From assembly GCA_017644185.1 (NCBI GenBank), contig JAEPMA010000014.1, positions 1 to 64,000 on the forward strand: 64,000 nt of DNA, in the 5' to 3' direction. The translations under genes were made by a program, and so were the position numbers. The notes beneath the pieces are model-generated. The model was not told the origin of the DNA and did not search any database. It worked only from the letters and a program-made list of their open reading frames with translations. This document shows, piece by piece, positions 27,802-37,692 of the stretch. The stretch is from Rhodospirillales bacterium (GTDB lineage Bacteria > Pseudomonadota > Alphaproteobacteria > Rhodospirillales > Casp-alpha2). Within the stretch, counting starts at the first letter, position 1; every line of letters begins with the position of its first letter.

Positions 27802-28662
27802 ATGGCGACCAAAACCCGGATCGAGGTCCGGCCGTTGACCGGTGCCCTCGGGGCCGAGATCTTCGGTGTCGACATCGCCAAGATGGACGACGCGACCTTC
27901 GACGAAATCTACGACGCGTTTCTCGAACACCTGGTGATTTTTTTCCGCGACCAGGACATCACACCCGAACAGCAGCTTGCCTTCGCGCACCGCTTCGGTG
28001 AAATCCACACCCACCCGTATATGAAAGGTTTGGACGATTATCCGGAAATCCTCGAGATCGTGAAGGAACCGAAAGACACCTACACGTTCGGGAATATCTG
28101 GCACACCGATCAGATGTTCACCCCGAAGCCCGCCAAGGCGACGATCTTATATGCGAAAGAGACACCCGCCGCCGGTGGCGATACGATGTTCGCCAACATG
28201 TATATGGCTTACGACTGTATGTCCGAGCCGATGAAATCGATGCTGTCGGGGGTCAAAACCTTCAACGCCGGGGCCAAGCGAAAATACAACGACGAGCGCT
28301 CCCGCGCCGAACGCTACAAGGGCACGTCGGCGATGGCCGACAAGGTCCGCGATCCCGGCAACCTGATCACGGAATCGGCGCATCCCGTCATCCGCACGCA
28401 CCCTGAAACGGGGAAGAAGTCGCTCTATATCGGCAGTCACACGCAATCGCTGGACGGGTTTTCGGACGAAGAGTCGGCGCCGATGGTCGATTATCTACAG
28501 GCCTATTCGACGAAGCCGGACTTCACCTGCCGGTTCCGCTGGGCGCCCGGATCGATGGCGATCTGGGACAACCGCTGCACCCAGCACCTGGCGCTCGCGG
28601 ATTACAACGGCCACCGCCGCTGCATGCACCGGATCACGATCTGCGGCGACGAACCCTTCTGA
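27802..28662 (+). CDS. TauD/TfdA-family Fe(II)/2-oxoglutarate dioxygenase
   Basis: 286 residues. The iron facial triad is visible: H and D in 'NIWHTDQMF' and the distal His in 'CTQHLALADYNGHRRCMHRI'; the 2-oxoglutarate-binding Arg is in the same C-terminal segment. 'LVIFFRDQDITPEQQLAFAHRFGEIHTHP' is characteristic of the family. Family members hydroxylate taurine, 2,4-D, sulfonates or other small acids and release aldehydes. It is 116 bases after the MocR gene and 17 before the reductase gene. The substrate is not predictable from these motifs. Confidence 0.88.
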   Translation: MATKTRIEVRPLTGALGAEIFGVDIAKMDDATFDEIYDAFLEHLVIFFRDQDITPEQQLAFAHRFGEIHTHPYMKGLDDYPEILEIVKEPKDTYTFGNIWHTDQMFTPKPAKATILYAKETPAAGGDTMFANMYMAYDCMSEPMKSMLSGVKTFNAGAKRKYNDERSRAERYKGTSAMADKVRDPGNLITESAHPVIRTHPETGKKSLYIGSHTQSLDGFSDEESAPMVDYLQAYSTKPDFTCRFRWAPGSMAIWDNRCTQHLALADYNGHRRCMHRITICGDEPF

Positions 28663-28679
28663 CTTCAAGGATTTAGAAT

Positions 28680-29732
28680 ATGAGTAAACGCATCGCCATC
28701 ATGGGCTGTGGCGCGCTCGGCGGTTACGTCGGCGGCTACCTGACACGCGAAGGCCTCGACATTACCATGATCGACCCCTGGCCCGATCACGTCGCCGCCA
28801 TGCGGGACCCGGGCCTGAAACTTTCAGGTGTCACCGACGAAGAATGCTTCGACGTCAAGTGCAACACGGTCTTGCAGCCCGAGTTCCCCGCACCCGGCGA
28901 CATCGCGCCCTTCGACATCATCATCATCGCCGTCAAATCCTACGATACGACCGAGGCGGCTGAGTTCGTGAAGCCCTATCTGGCGGAAAACGGTTTCGTG
29001 GTGTCGCTCCAGAACGGCATCAACGAACACCTGATCGCCGAGGTCGTGGGTGCCGACAAGACGGTGGGATGCATCGCGAGCCAGATTTCGTTGTCTCTAC
29101 CCAGTCCCGGCGATATTCAGCGCAAAATTAAAAAAGGCGGCGACCAACACACCGTGTTCCGGGTCGGTGAGATATCTGGCGAAGTCACACCACGTGTCCA
29201 GGAAGTCGCCGATATGTTGTCATGTATCGACAGCACGCTCGCCACTGATAATCTGATGGGGGAACGCTGGTCGAAACTAGCCGCCAATGCCATGCGCAAT
29301 CCGGTATCCGCCGCGACGCAACAAGGCGCGAACACCAACGACAAGGACGACCACATCCGAAGAATTACCATCGGGCTTGCCGCCGAAGCCGTCCGCGTGG
29401 CGCGCGCCGAGGGGGTAAAACTGGTCAAGATCATGGGGCTCACGCCCGACGACTTGGTGGGCGCGGATGAAGGAAATCCGGACGCGACCAAGACCGTGCT
29501 CGATAAATTCCATGCCGACATGGAGCGCAGAAAGGACAGCCAACGCCCCTCGATGGCGCAGGATGTCGCCAAGGGCCGGCCGACGGAAATCGACCACATC
29601 AACGGCCTGATCGCGGACCGGGGGAAACTGCATAATATCCCGACGCCCTTGAACGACGGTATCCGCAGTGTCATCAAGAATATCGACGCCGGAAAAATCA
29701 AACCCGGCCCCGAGACACTGCGCGATCTGTAA
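28680..29732 (+). CDS. Ketopantoate reductase-like (ApbA/PanE) NAD(P)-dependent reductase
   Basis: 350 residues, somewhat longer than classic PanE (about 300). Rossmann start 'IAIMGCGALGGYVGGYL', then 'FDIIIIAVKSYDT', 'VVSLQNGINEH' and the catalytic Lys and Asn region 'ERWSKLAANAMRNPVSAAT'; 'RPSMAQDVAKGRPTEIDHINGLI' is the substrate-binding helix. Such paralogues reduce various 2-oxo acids or alpha-keto groups. The gene sits between the dioxygenase and phosphotransacetylase genes, with 17 and 15 bases of spacing, so it is part of a catabolic operon and is not necessarily a pantothenate gene. Confidence 0.87.
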   Translation: MSKRIAIMGCGALGGYVGGYLTREGLDITMIDPWPDHVAAMRDPGLKLSGVTDEECFDVKCNTVLQPEFPAPGDIAPFDIIIIAVKSYDTTEAAEFVKPYLAENGFVVSLQNGINEHLIAEVVGADKTVGCIASQISLSLPSPGDIQRKIKKGGDQHTVFRVGEISGEVTPRVQEVADMLSCIDSTLATDNLMGERWSKLAANAMRNPVSAATQQGANTNDKDDHIRRITIGLAAEAVRVARAEGVKLVKIMGLTPDDLVGADEGNPDATKTVLDKFHADMERRKDSQRPSMAQDVAKGRPTEIDHINGLIADRGKLHNIPTPLNDGIRSVIKNIDAGKIKPGPETLRDL

Positions 29733-29747
29733 GGATACAATCGTTTC

Positions 29748-30671
29748 ATGCTGAGTGATCATCCGTTCGAGGTCCCCCATGACCTCATCGAAAAAGCCAA
29801 GAGACTGCCCGCCGTCTCGATGGCCGTCGCGGGGGCCGATCATCCGGTCGCCCTCGAAAGCGCCAAGCAGGCGACGGACGCGGGGCTGATCATCCCGACA
29901 TTGGTCGGCGATAAGTCGGATATCGAGCGGATCGCGAAGGACCTCGGGTGGGATATCACCGGCATCCGGGTCGTGAATTCCAAACCCGAACAACACGCCG
30001 CCGACGCCGCGGTCCAATTGGCGTCGAAGAACGAAGTGCAGTCCTTGATGAAGGGGCAGTTGCACACCGACAGCATCATGCGGGCCGTGGTGCAGCGGGA
30101 CGCGGGTTTGAGGACCGACCGCCGCATCTCTCACGTGTTTCACATGACCGCGCCAGGATCGGACAAGGTTTTGATGATTTCGGATGCGTCGGTCAACGTC
30201 GCACCGAACGAGGAAACCCTCCTTCACATCGTCCAGAACTCAGTCGATCTGGCGCACGCGCTTGGGTATGAGCTCCCGAAGGTGGCGATGCTGTCCGGAT
30301 CGGAAAGCGTGATCGACAGCATGCCGTCGACGATCCTCGCGCGGAAAATCGTCGAGCGCGCGAACTCGGGTGAGGTCGAGGGCGCCGACGTCGACGGACC
30401 GTTCGCGTTCGACAACGCGGTGTCGCCTGAGGCTGCAAAATTAAAAGGCATTTCCGGCCCGGTCGCCGGTCAGGCGGATATTCTGGTCACGCCCAACATC
30501 GAAATGGCCAACGGTTTGTTCAAAATGCTGGTCTATTTCAGATCCGCGCTCGCCGCGGGGGTCGTATTAGGTGCGAAAGTCCCCGTCGTGCTCACCAGCC
30601 GCGCCGACCCGCCCGAAGCGCGCTTCGCCGCCTGCGCCATCGCGCAGTTACGGGCCGCGCACGACGCCTGA
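29748..30671 (+). CDS. Phosphate acetyl/butyryltransferase family protein
   Basis: 307 residues of the PTA/PTB fold: 'VAGADHPVALESAKQATDAGLIIPTLVGD', 'HTDSIMRAVVQRDAGLRTDRRISHVF', 'SDASVNVAPNEETLLHIVQNSVDLAHALG' and 'DILVTPNIEMANGLFKMLVYF'. The length fits short-chain phosphotransacylases that interconvert acyl-CoA and acyl-phosphate. No acetate/butyrate kinase is adjacent. In sulfonate pathways a Pta follows sulfoacetaldehyde acetyltransferase, but I find no true Xsc here. It is the last gene of the TauD-reductase-PTA run and is followed by repeat element copy 2. Confidence 0.86.
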   Translation: MLSDHPFEVPHDLIEKAKRLPAVSMAVAGADHPVALESAKQATDAGLIIPTLVGDKSDIERIAKDLGWDITGIRVVNSKPEQHAADAAVQLASKNEVQSLMKGQLHTDSIMRAVVQRDAGLRTDRRISHVFHMTAPGSDKVLMISDASVNVAPNEETLLHIVQNSVDLAHALGYELPKVAMLSGSESVIDSMPSTILARKIVERANSGEVEGADVDGPFAFDNAVSPEAAKLKGISGPVAGQADILVTPNIEMANGLFKMLVYFRSALAAGVVLGAKVPVVLTSRADPPEARFAACAIAQLRAAHDA

Positions 30672-30688
30672 TTCTTATCCTTCATAAG

Positions 30689-30811
30689 CCCCCTCACCTA
30701 ACCTCTCCCCCACTCGTGGGGGAGAGGGATAAGGCGGTGCGTCAGGGTCCCTCTCCCCCGGTTACGGGGGAGGGGACAGAGCCTGCCCCCGCGAAGGCGG
30801 GGGTGAGGGGG
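30689..30811. repeat. Interspersed palindromic element, copy 2 (about 123 bp)
   Basis: Same block order as 16521-16627: CTCACCTAACCTCTCCCC, GGGGGAGAGGGATAAG, GTCAGGGTCCCTCTCC, then an additional CCCCCGCGAAGGCGGGGG hairpin and GTGAGGGGG. Its nested arms could form a long cruciform. It lies between convergent genes and may serve as a bidirectional terminator. Confidence 0.82.
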
Positions 30812-30820
30812 AAGCTTGAC

Positions 30821-31243
30821 CTAGTGCAGGCTCGGCCCGGCCTCTTCGTCGTCGAGGTCTTCATCCTCGGGCGCGTCCGGGCACGGCCCCGCCTGATGCG
30901 AGACCATGCGCCATTGACCGCCCTCACGCACGAAGGCGTTGGTCGCGATCAGCGTGCCGCCGCCTAACGTCTCGTAACATATGACCAGGGCAACGTTGTC
31001 GTATGAAAGCACGCGGGGCGAATGCATCTGCATGTCGCTGACGCCGGGATCGGAAAGAATGTGATCCCAACTCCGCATGATCTCGGCCCGGTCATAGATC
31101 GGTGTCGCGCCGGGATGAAGACAGACGACCGGCGCATCGTCCGCCCAGACGCCGTTCATCGCCTCGACGTCGCCGGATGCGAACGCGGCATAGAACGCCT
31201 CGTTCGCGAACAGGATCTTCTCGTTCTCCGGCCCCCGCGCCAT
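30821..31243 (-). CDS. NTF2-like (SnoaL/ketosteroid isomerase-fold) protein
   Basis: 140 residues from ATG 31243. A cone-shaped NTF2-like fold is indicated by 'ILFANEAFYAAFASGDVEAMNGVWADDAPVVCLHPGATPIYDRAEIMRSW' and a C-terminal 'GGTLIATNAFVREGGQWRMVSHQAGPC', followed by an acidic tail. The ATG shares one base with the upstream stop (TAATG), so it is translated together with the TPP enzyme. Small NTF2-like proteins of this kind bind or isomerise hydrophobic ligands, but no specific role can be assigned. Confidence 0.83.
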   Translation of the reverse strand: MARGPENEKILFANEAFYAAFASGDVEAMNGVWADDAPVVCLHPGATPIYDRAEIMRSWDHILSDPGVSDMQMHSPRVLSYDNVALVICYETLGGGTLIATNAFVREGGQWRMVSHQAGPCPDAPEDEDLDDEEAGPSLH

Positions 31244-32883
31244 TAAAGGGCGCTCAGTTTGCGGCCGGGCGCGATATCGTCCGGGTCGATCCGAACTTCG
31301 ATCAACGCCATCCGGTCGTTTTTCAGCGCGTCTTCGAGCGCCGGTCGGAACGCGTCGGTCTCCGTCACCAGATACCCCTTCCCCCCGTACGCTTCGCAAA
31401 GCGCCGGAAAGTCCGGGTTGATGATGTCGGTGCCTGAAACCCGGTCCGGGAAGCGGCGTTCCTGGTGCATGCGGATGGTGCCGTAGATCCCGTTGTTGAT
31501 GACGATGAAGATACACTTGGCGCCATACTGAAGGGCGGTGCCCAACTCATTACAGTTCATCTGGAAGCAGCCATCACCCGCGAACGAGACGACGACTTTT
31601 TCCGGGTGCATCAGCTTCGCCGCCACCGCCGCCGGCACCCCATACCCCATCGCCCCCGATGTCGGCGCAAGTTGGGTCCCCGGCTTCCGGTAACGGTGAT
31701 AGCGGTGCACCCAGATCGCGTAGTTCCCCGCACCGTTCGTCACGATGGCGTCATCGGGTAGAAGATCGCGGACCGTTTCCATAATCGCGCCGATGTCGAC
31801 GGCACCGTCCATCTTCGCAGGCGTGGTGAAGTCGATATAGTCGCCATGCGCGGCTTTGGCGTCGTCGGCCCATTTCGAGCTATCGACCGGTTCCATCTCG
31901 GCGCAGGCCTCGAGGAAGCGCGTCACGTCGGCGTGGATCGGCAGTTCTGCGGCATAGACGCGGTTGAGTTCCTCCCCCGACGGATGCACGTGGATCAACG
32001 GCTGATCCGGGTGCAAAGGTTTCAAAAGCTCATATCCCCCCGTCGTCATCTCGCCCAGGCGCGGGCCGATGACGATCAACGGGTCGGCGGTTTTGACCCG
32101 GTCGATGAGTTTCGGATCGGCCCCGATCCCCACATGCCCCGCATACAAGGGGTGCATGTTGTCGAAGCAATCCTGGCGGCGGAACGCGCACGATACGGGC
32201 AGGTTGTTGGCTTCGGCGAATTTGGTCAGCGCTTTCGTCGCCGCCGGGGTCCAGCCCCCGCCCCCGACCATCACCAAAGGCCGCTTGCCCTTGGAAAGGC
32301 GCTCACGGAACTTCTCGACATCGGACGAAGACACACCCGGCCGGGCGATGGTGACCGGTTTCGTTTCCGGCGCGTCCGCCTTGGCGGCCAGCATATCTTC
32401 AGGCAGCGCCAAAACGACCGGGCCGGGCCGGCCGGAAAGCGCGGTCTGGAATGCACGCGACATGTATTCAGGCACGCGAGACGTCTCGTCGATCTGGGCG
32501 ACCCACTTCGCCATCTCGCCGAACATGCGGCGGTAGTCGATTTCCTGGAACGCTTCGCGGTCGGCCTGATCGCGGGCGACCTGGCCGATCAATACGATCA
32601 TCGGGGTCGAATCCTGAAAACCGGTGTGCACGCCGATGGAGGCGTGCGTGGCGCCCGGTCCGCGCGTGACCATCACCACGCCCGGCTTGCCGGTCAGTTT
32701 CCCGTACGCTTCCGCCATGTTGGCGGCGCCGCCTTCGTTGCGGCAGATCGTTACCTTGATCCGGTTGGAGACGTCGTAAAGCGCATCCAGAACCGCCAGA
32801 TAGCTCTCCCCCGGCACCAGAAAAACCCTGTCGATATCGTTGGCGACAAGCGCCTCCACGACCATCTGACCGCCCGTTCTCAT
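31243..32883 (-). CDS. Thiamine-diphosphate enzyme, acetolactate synthase-like
   Basis: 546 residues with the three ThDP domains. The N-terminal Pyr domain carries the catalytic Glu in 'CRNEGGAANMAEAYG' and 'VTRGPGATHASIGVHTGFQDSTPM'; the central domain has 'PLVMVGGGGWTPAATKAL'; the PP domain has the Mg/ThDP motif 'SFAGDGCFQMNCNELGTALQYGAKCIFIVINNGIYG'. It lacks the features I would expect for sulfoacetaldehyde acetyltransferase or for oxalyl-CoA decarboxylase. No small IlvN-like subunit is nearby, so a catabolic decarboxylase or ligase is as likely as true acetolactate synthase. It is co-transcribed with the NTF2-like gene. Confidence 0.88.
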   Translation of the reverse strand: MRTGGQMVVEALVANDIDRVFLVPGESYLAVLDALYDVSNRIKVTICRNEGGAANMAEAYGKLTGKPGVVMVTRGPGATHASIGVHTGFQDSTPMIVLIGQVARDQADREAFQEIDYRRMFGEMAKWVAQIDETSRVPEYMSRAFQTALSGRPGPVVLALPEDMLAAKADAPETKPVTIARPGVSSSDVEKFRERLSKGKRPLVMVGGGGWTPAATKALTKFAEANNLPVSCAFRRQDCFDNMHPLYAGHVGIGADPKLIDRVKTADPLIVIGPRLGEMTTGGYELLKPLHPDQPLIHVHPSGEELNRVYAAELPIHADVTRFLEACAEMEPVDSSKWADDAKAAHGDYIDFTTPAKMDGAVDIGAIMETVRDLLPDDAIVTNGAGNYAIWVHRYHRYRKPGTQLAPTSGAMGYGVPAAVAAKLMHPEKVVVSFAGDGCFQMNCNELGTALQYGAKCIFIVINNGIYGTIRMHQERRFPDRVSGTDIINPDFPALCEAYGGKGYLVTETDAFRPALEDALKNDRMALIEVRIDPDDIAPGRKLSAL

Positions 32884-32981
32884 TTCACGATTTCCTTCCC
32901 TAGATTGGCCCTAGCCTGATTTTCTGCATCTTCGCGAAGCACCGGGGGCTTTGCAATCCCGGGGACGCGATATCCGAAAAG

Positions 32982-32998
32982 TTGGCCCCGGTTTTGCT
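32982..32998 (+). promoter_or_regulatory. Sigma-54 promoter of amtB-glnK
   Basis: TTGGCCCCGGTTTTGCT has the invariant GG and GC ten bases apart and differs from the YTGGCACGRNNNTTGCW consensus at two internal positions. The predicted start near 33009 gives a leader of about 148 nt before amtB. Nitrogen-regulated amtB genes normally depend on RpoN and NtrC. I did not find clear NtrC sites. Confidence 0.7.
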
Positions 32999-33156
32999 GA
33001 TATCCGGGTGTTACGGGAGAAACCAACGTCCAGTCCCGATTTATGCCCTCGTTTTAGGCATTTTTCGGATCGGACTGGTCAAGGTGTATGCAGTGAAGCG
33101 GTGCGTCACACGGCTTGGGAGAGCCAGCGCCGCTTCGACAACTCGGAGGAAACACG

Positions 33157-34811
<1,655 letters not shown>

Positions 34812-34827
34812 CACTCGAATAATCGAA

Positions 34828-34916
34828 CGTCATTCCGGGCGCGGCTTTCCTCCGATCTTCGATCGGCAAGGAAAGTCAGCGACCCGGATAAATTCCGGGT
34901 TTCGGCCGGGATGACG
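34828..34916. repeat. Palindromic element between convergent genes
   Basis: Outer arms CGTCATTCCGGGC and a matching GGCCGGGATGACG enclose an inner hairpin CTTTCCT...AGGAAAG with CGATCTTCGATCG at its tip. The CGTCA/TGACG outer ends recall the palindrome at 10804-10832. It may stop transcription of both glnK and fdsA. Confidence 0.65.
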
Positions 34917-34929
34917 GGAAGCGGATTGT

Positions 34930-37692
34930 CTAAGCCGCCGGCTCCACTTTGGCCGCACAGTACTTGAATTCCGGAATCTTGCCGATCGGATCCAACTGCG
35001 GGTTGGTCAGCTCGTTGGCCGACGCTTCCACGTACGCGAACGGAATGAAGATCGACCCGGGCGCGACCGCGTTGTCGGCGCGCACCGCGATTTCGATCTG
35101 ACCGCGGCGCGTCGAGACCTTCACCTTGTCGCCCGGTTCGATCCCGAACTTGGCGATGTCGAGAGTGTTCATCTGCACGGTCGGGGTCGGCTGCACCTGA
35201 TCCAAGACGTAAGATCTGCGCGTCATGGCCCCCGTGTGCCAATGCTCGAGCTGGCGGCCGGTAATCAGGATATAGGGGAACTGCTTGTCCGGCTGCTCGT
35301 TGGGCGGTGTCACCTGCGCCGGCACGAACTTCCCAAGACCATCGTCGGTCGCGAAGCGGTCCGCGAAGACGATGTCCTCGCCCGGATGATCGGGCGCCGG
35401 GCACGGATAGGTGACAGAGTTCTCGGTTTTGAGGCGGTCATAAGTGATGTTGTCGAGGGACGGCATCGCCTTTTTCATCTCGGCGAAGACATCGCCCGGA
35501 TTCTTGTACGACCACTTGAGACCCATCTTCTTGGCGATCTGGACGGTGATCCACCAGTCGGGCTTGGCATCGCCCGGCGCATCCACCGCTTTCCGGCCCA
35601 TCTGCACCTGACGGTTGGTGTTCGACACCGTGCCGTCTTTTTCGGGCCAGGCGGTCGCGGGTAATACCACATCCGCGAACATCGCGGTTTCGGTCAGGAA
35701 GATATCCTGCACGACCAGGTGATCGAGCTTCGCCAACGCATCGCGCGCGTGATTGGCGTCCGGGTCCGACATCGCCGGGTTTTCACCCATGATGTACATG
35801 CCCTTGATTTCGTCGTGGTGGATGGCGTGCACGATCTCAACCACCGTGAGCCCCGGGTTCGGGTCGAGCTTGGTCCCCCAAAGCTCTTCGAACCGCTGAC
35901 GCAACCCATCGTTCCCCACTTTCATATAGTCCGGGAATACCATCGGGATCAGCCCGGCGTCGGAGGCGCCCTGCACGTTGTTCTGACCGCGCAGCGGGTG
36001 CAGCCCGGTGCCGGGACGCCCCGTCTGGCCGGTCATCAGCGCCAGCGAAATCAGGCAGCGCGCGTTGTCGGTGCCGTGCGTGTGCTGCGACACGCCCATG
36101 CCCCAGAACACGATCGAGCGGCCGGCCGTCGCATACTTGCGGGCCACGGTGCGCAGTTCGTCGGCGCCGATGCCGCAGACCTCTTCCATCTTTTCGGGCG
36201 AGAAGTCCTTCAAGTGCTTCTGCATGCTCTTGAAGCCCTCGGTGTGCCCCTGGATGTACTGCTGGTCGTACAATCCCTCCTCGACGATCACGTGCATGAT
36301 CGCGTTGAGCATGGCGACGTCGGACCCGGATTTGAACTGCAGCATGTGGGATGCGTGACGCTTCAAAGCCGTGCCGCGCGGATCCATGACGATCAGTTCC
36401 GCGCCCCTTTTAGCGGCTTGTTTGAAATACGTCGCCGCGACCGGATGGTTCTCGATCGGGTTGGCGCCGATCACGATAATGACGTCGGAATCCTTCACCG
36501 CCGTGAACGGCGCGGTCACAGCCCCCGAGCCAATGCATTCCATCAGCGCCGCGACCGACGACGCGTGACAAAGCCGCGTGCAGTGATCGACGTTGTTCGA
36601 GCCGAACCCCGTGCGCACCAGTTTCTGGAACAGATACGCCTCTTCGTTCGAGCATTTGGCGGAACCAAAGCCCGCGAGCCCCTTGGGCCCGTGTTCCTTG
36701 CGGATATTCTTCAAGCCGTCGGCTGCCGCCTTCAACGCCTCTTCCCACGTCGCTTCGCGGAAATGGGTCCACGGGTTGCGCGGATCGATATTGATGCCCT
36801 TGGGTTTGCCGGGCTTGCGGATCATCGGTTTTTCAAGACGTTCCGGGCTGGTCACATAGTCGAACCCGAACCGTCCCTTGACGCACAACCGGTTCTCGTT
36901 CGCCTTCCCCGACGCGCCGTCGACCCAAGCGATCTCGTCCTTGCCGGTCTTCTTGTTCTTTTTAACGTTGTAGACGATCTGGCAGCCGACCCCGCAATAG
37001 GGGCACACCGACTGCACCTGTTTATCGGCGACGCGCGCGCCCTTACCTTTGTCGTCGATAATCGTCTTCGGCATCAAAGCACCGGTCGGGCACGCCTGGA
37101 CGCACTCCCCACACGCCACACACGTCGAATTACCCATCGGATCGTCGAAGTCGAACACAATCTTGGCGTCGTGGCCGCGCGACGCCATCCCAATGACGTC
37201 GTTGACCTGCACTTCGCGGCAGGCACGGACACAGAGATTACAGTGGATGCACGCGTCCAGATTGACCGCCATCGCGGAATGCGAAACATCCGGCTTGGGC
37301 CGGTGCCCCTTCGGGAAGCGCGACGTCTTCACGTTCATCGCCTTGGTCCACTTGATGAAGTCGGACTCGCTATCGTGCGCGTCCTTCATCTTGGGTTGGT
37401 CCGCCATCAGAAGTTCGATCACCATGCGGCGGGACGTCTTGGCGCGTTCGGAATCGGTCGTGACCTTCATCCCGTCGGCGGGCGTGCGGACACACGACGC
37501 GGCGAGCACGCGCTCGCCCTCGATTTCGACCATGCACGCGCGGCAGTTTCCATCCGCGCGGTAACCCGGCGCATCCTTCCAGCAGAGATGCGGAATGGTC
37601 GTCCCCTCGCGCTTCGCGACCTGCCAGATGGTCTCGCCGGCCTCGGCGGTGACCTGTTTCCCGTCCAGAGTGAAGGTGATTTTATCCGCCAT
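34930..37692 (-). CDS. fdsA: NAD-dependent formate dehydrogenase, molybdopterin subunit
   Basis: 920 residues. In order: an N-terminal 2Fe-2S ferredoxin-like domain (Cys in 'HLCWKDAPGYRADGNCRACMVE' and 'ASCVRTP'), a His/Cys NuoG-like cluster ('MKDAHDSESDF'), two 4Fe-4S motifs ('CIHCNLCVRACREVQ', 'CVACGECVQACPTGAL'), the 4Fe-4S 'CPYCGVGC', then the bis-MGD domain. The Mo ligand is Cys375 in 'HCTRLCHAS', followed by the catalytic His. The C-terminal molydopterin-binding domain holds 'TGRQLEHWHTGAMTRRS'. It oxidises formate to CO2 in the cytoplasm and passes electrons to FdsB. The start overlaps the fdsGB stop. Confidence 0.93.
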   Translation of the reverse strand: MADKITFTLDGKQVTAEAGETIWQVAKREGTTIPHLCWKDAPGYRADGNCRACMVEIEGERVLAASCVRTPADGMKVTTDSERAKTSRRMVIELLMADQPKMKDAHDSESDFIKWTKAMNVKTSRFPKGHRPKPDVSHSAMAVNLDACIHCNLCVRACREVQVNDVIGMASRGHDAKIVFDFDDPMGNSTCVACGECVQACPTGALMPKTIIDDKGKGARVADKQVQSVCPYCGVGCQIVYNVKKNKKTGKDEIAWVDGASGKANENRLCVKGRFGFDYVTSPERLEKPMIRKPGKPKGINIDPRNPWTHFREATWEEALKAAADGLKNIRKEHGPKGLAGFGSAKCSNEEAYLFQKLVRTGFGSNNVDHCTRLCHASSVAALMECIGSGAVTAPFTAVKDSDVIIVIGANPIENHPVAATYFKQAAKRGAELIVMDPRGTALKRHASHMLQFKSGSDVAMLNAIMHVIVEEGLYDQQYIQGHTEGFKSMQKHLKDFSPEKMEEVCGIGADELRTVARKYATAGRSIVFWGMGVSQHTHGTDNARCLISLALMTGQTGRPGTGLHPLRGQNNVQGASDAGLIPMVFPDYMKVGNDGLRQRFEELWGTKLDPNPGLTVVEIVHAIHHDEIKGMYIMGENPAMSDPDANHARDALAKLDHLVVQDIFLTETAMFADVVLPATAWPEKDGTVSNTNRQVQMGRKAVDAPGDAKPDWWITVQIAKKMGLKWSYKNPGDVFAEMKKAMPSLDNITYDRLKTENSVTYPCPAPDHPGEDIVFADRFATDDGLGKFVPAQVTPPNEQPDKQFPYILITGRQLEHWHTGAMTRRSYVLDQVQPTPTVQMNTLDIAKFGIEPGDKVKVSTRRGQIEIAVRADNAVAPGSIFIPFAYVEASANELTNPQLDPIGKIPEFKYCAAKVEPAA

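Noticed and set aside
16521..30811. CRISPR-like array from repeated CTCTCCCC blocks
   Set aside because: Only two distant mosaic palindromic copies; no regular spacer pattern and no cas genes.
31243..32883. Sulfoacetaldehyde acetyltransferase (xsc), which would complete a taurine pathway
   Set aside because: The N-terminal and cofactor segments read as acetolactate-synthase-like; I see none of the Xsc-type N-terminal patterns, and the gene is on the opposite strand with an NTF2-like partner.
32930..32955. GCACCGGGGGCTTTGCA as a second sigma-54 site before amtB
   Set aside because: It lacks the invariant GG ten bases before GC; the site at 32982-32998 has both.
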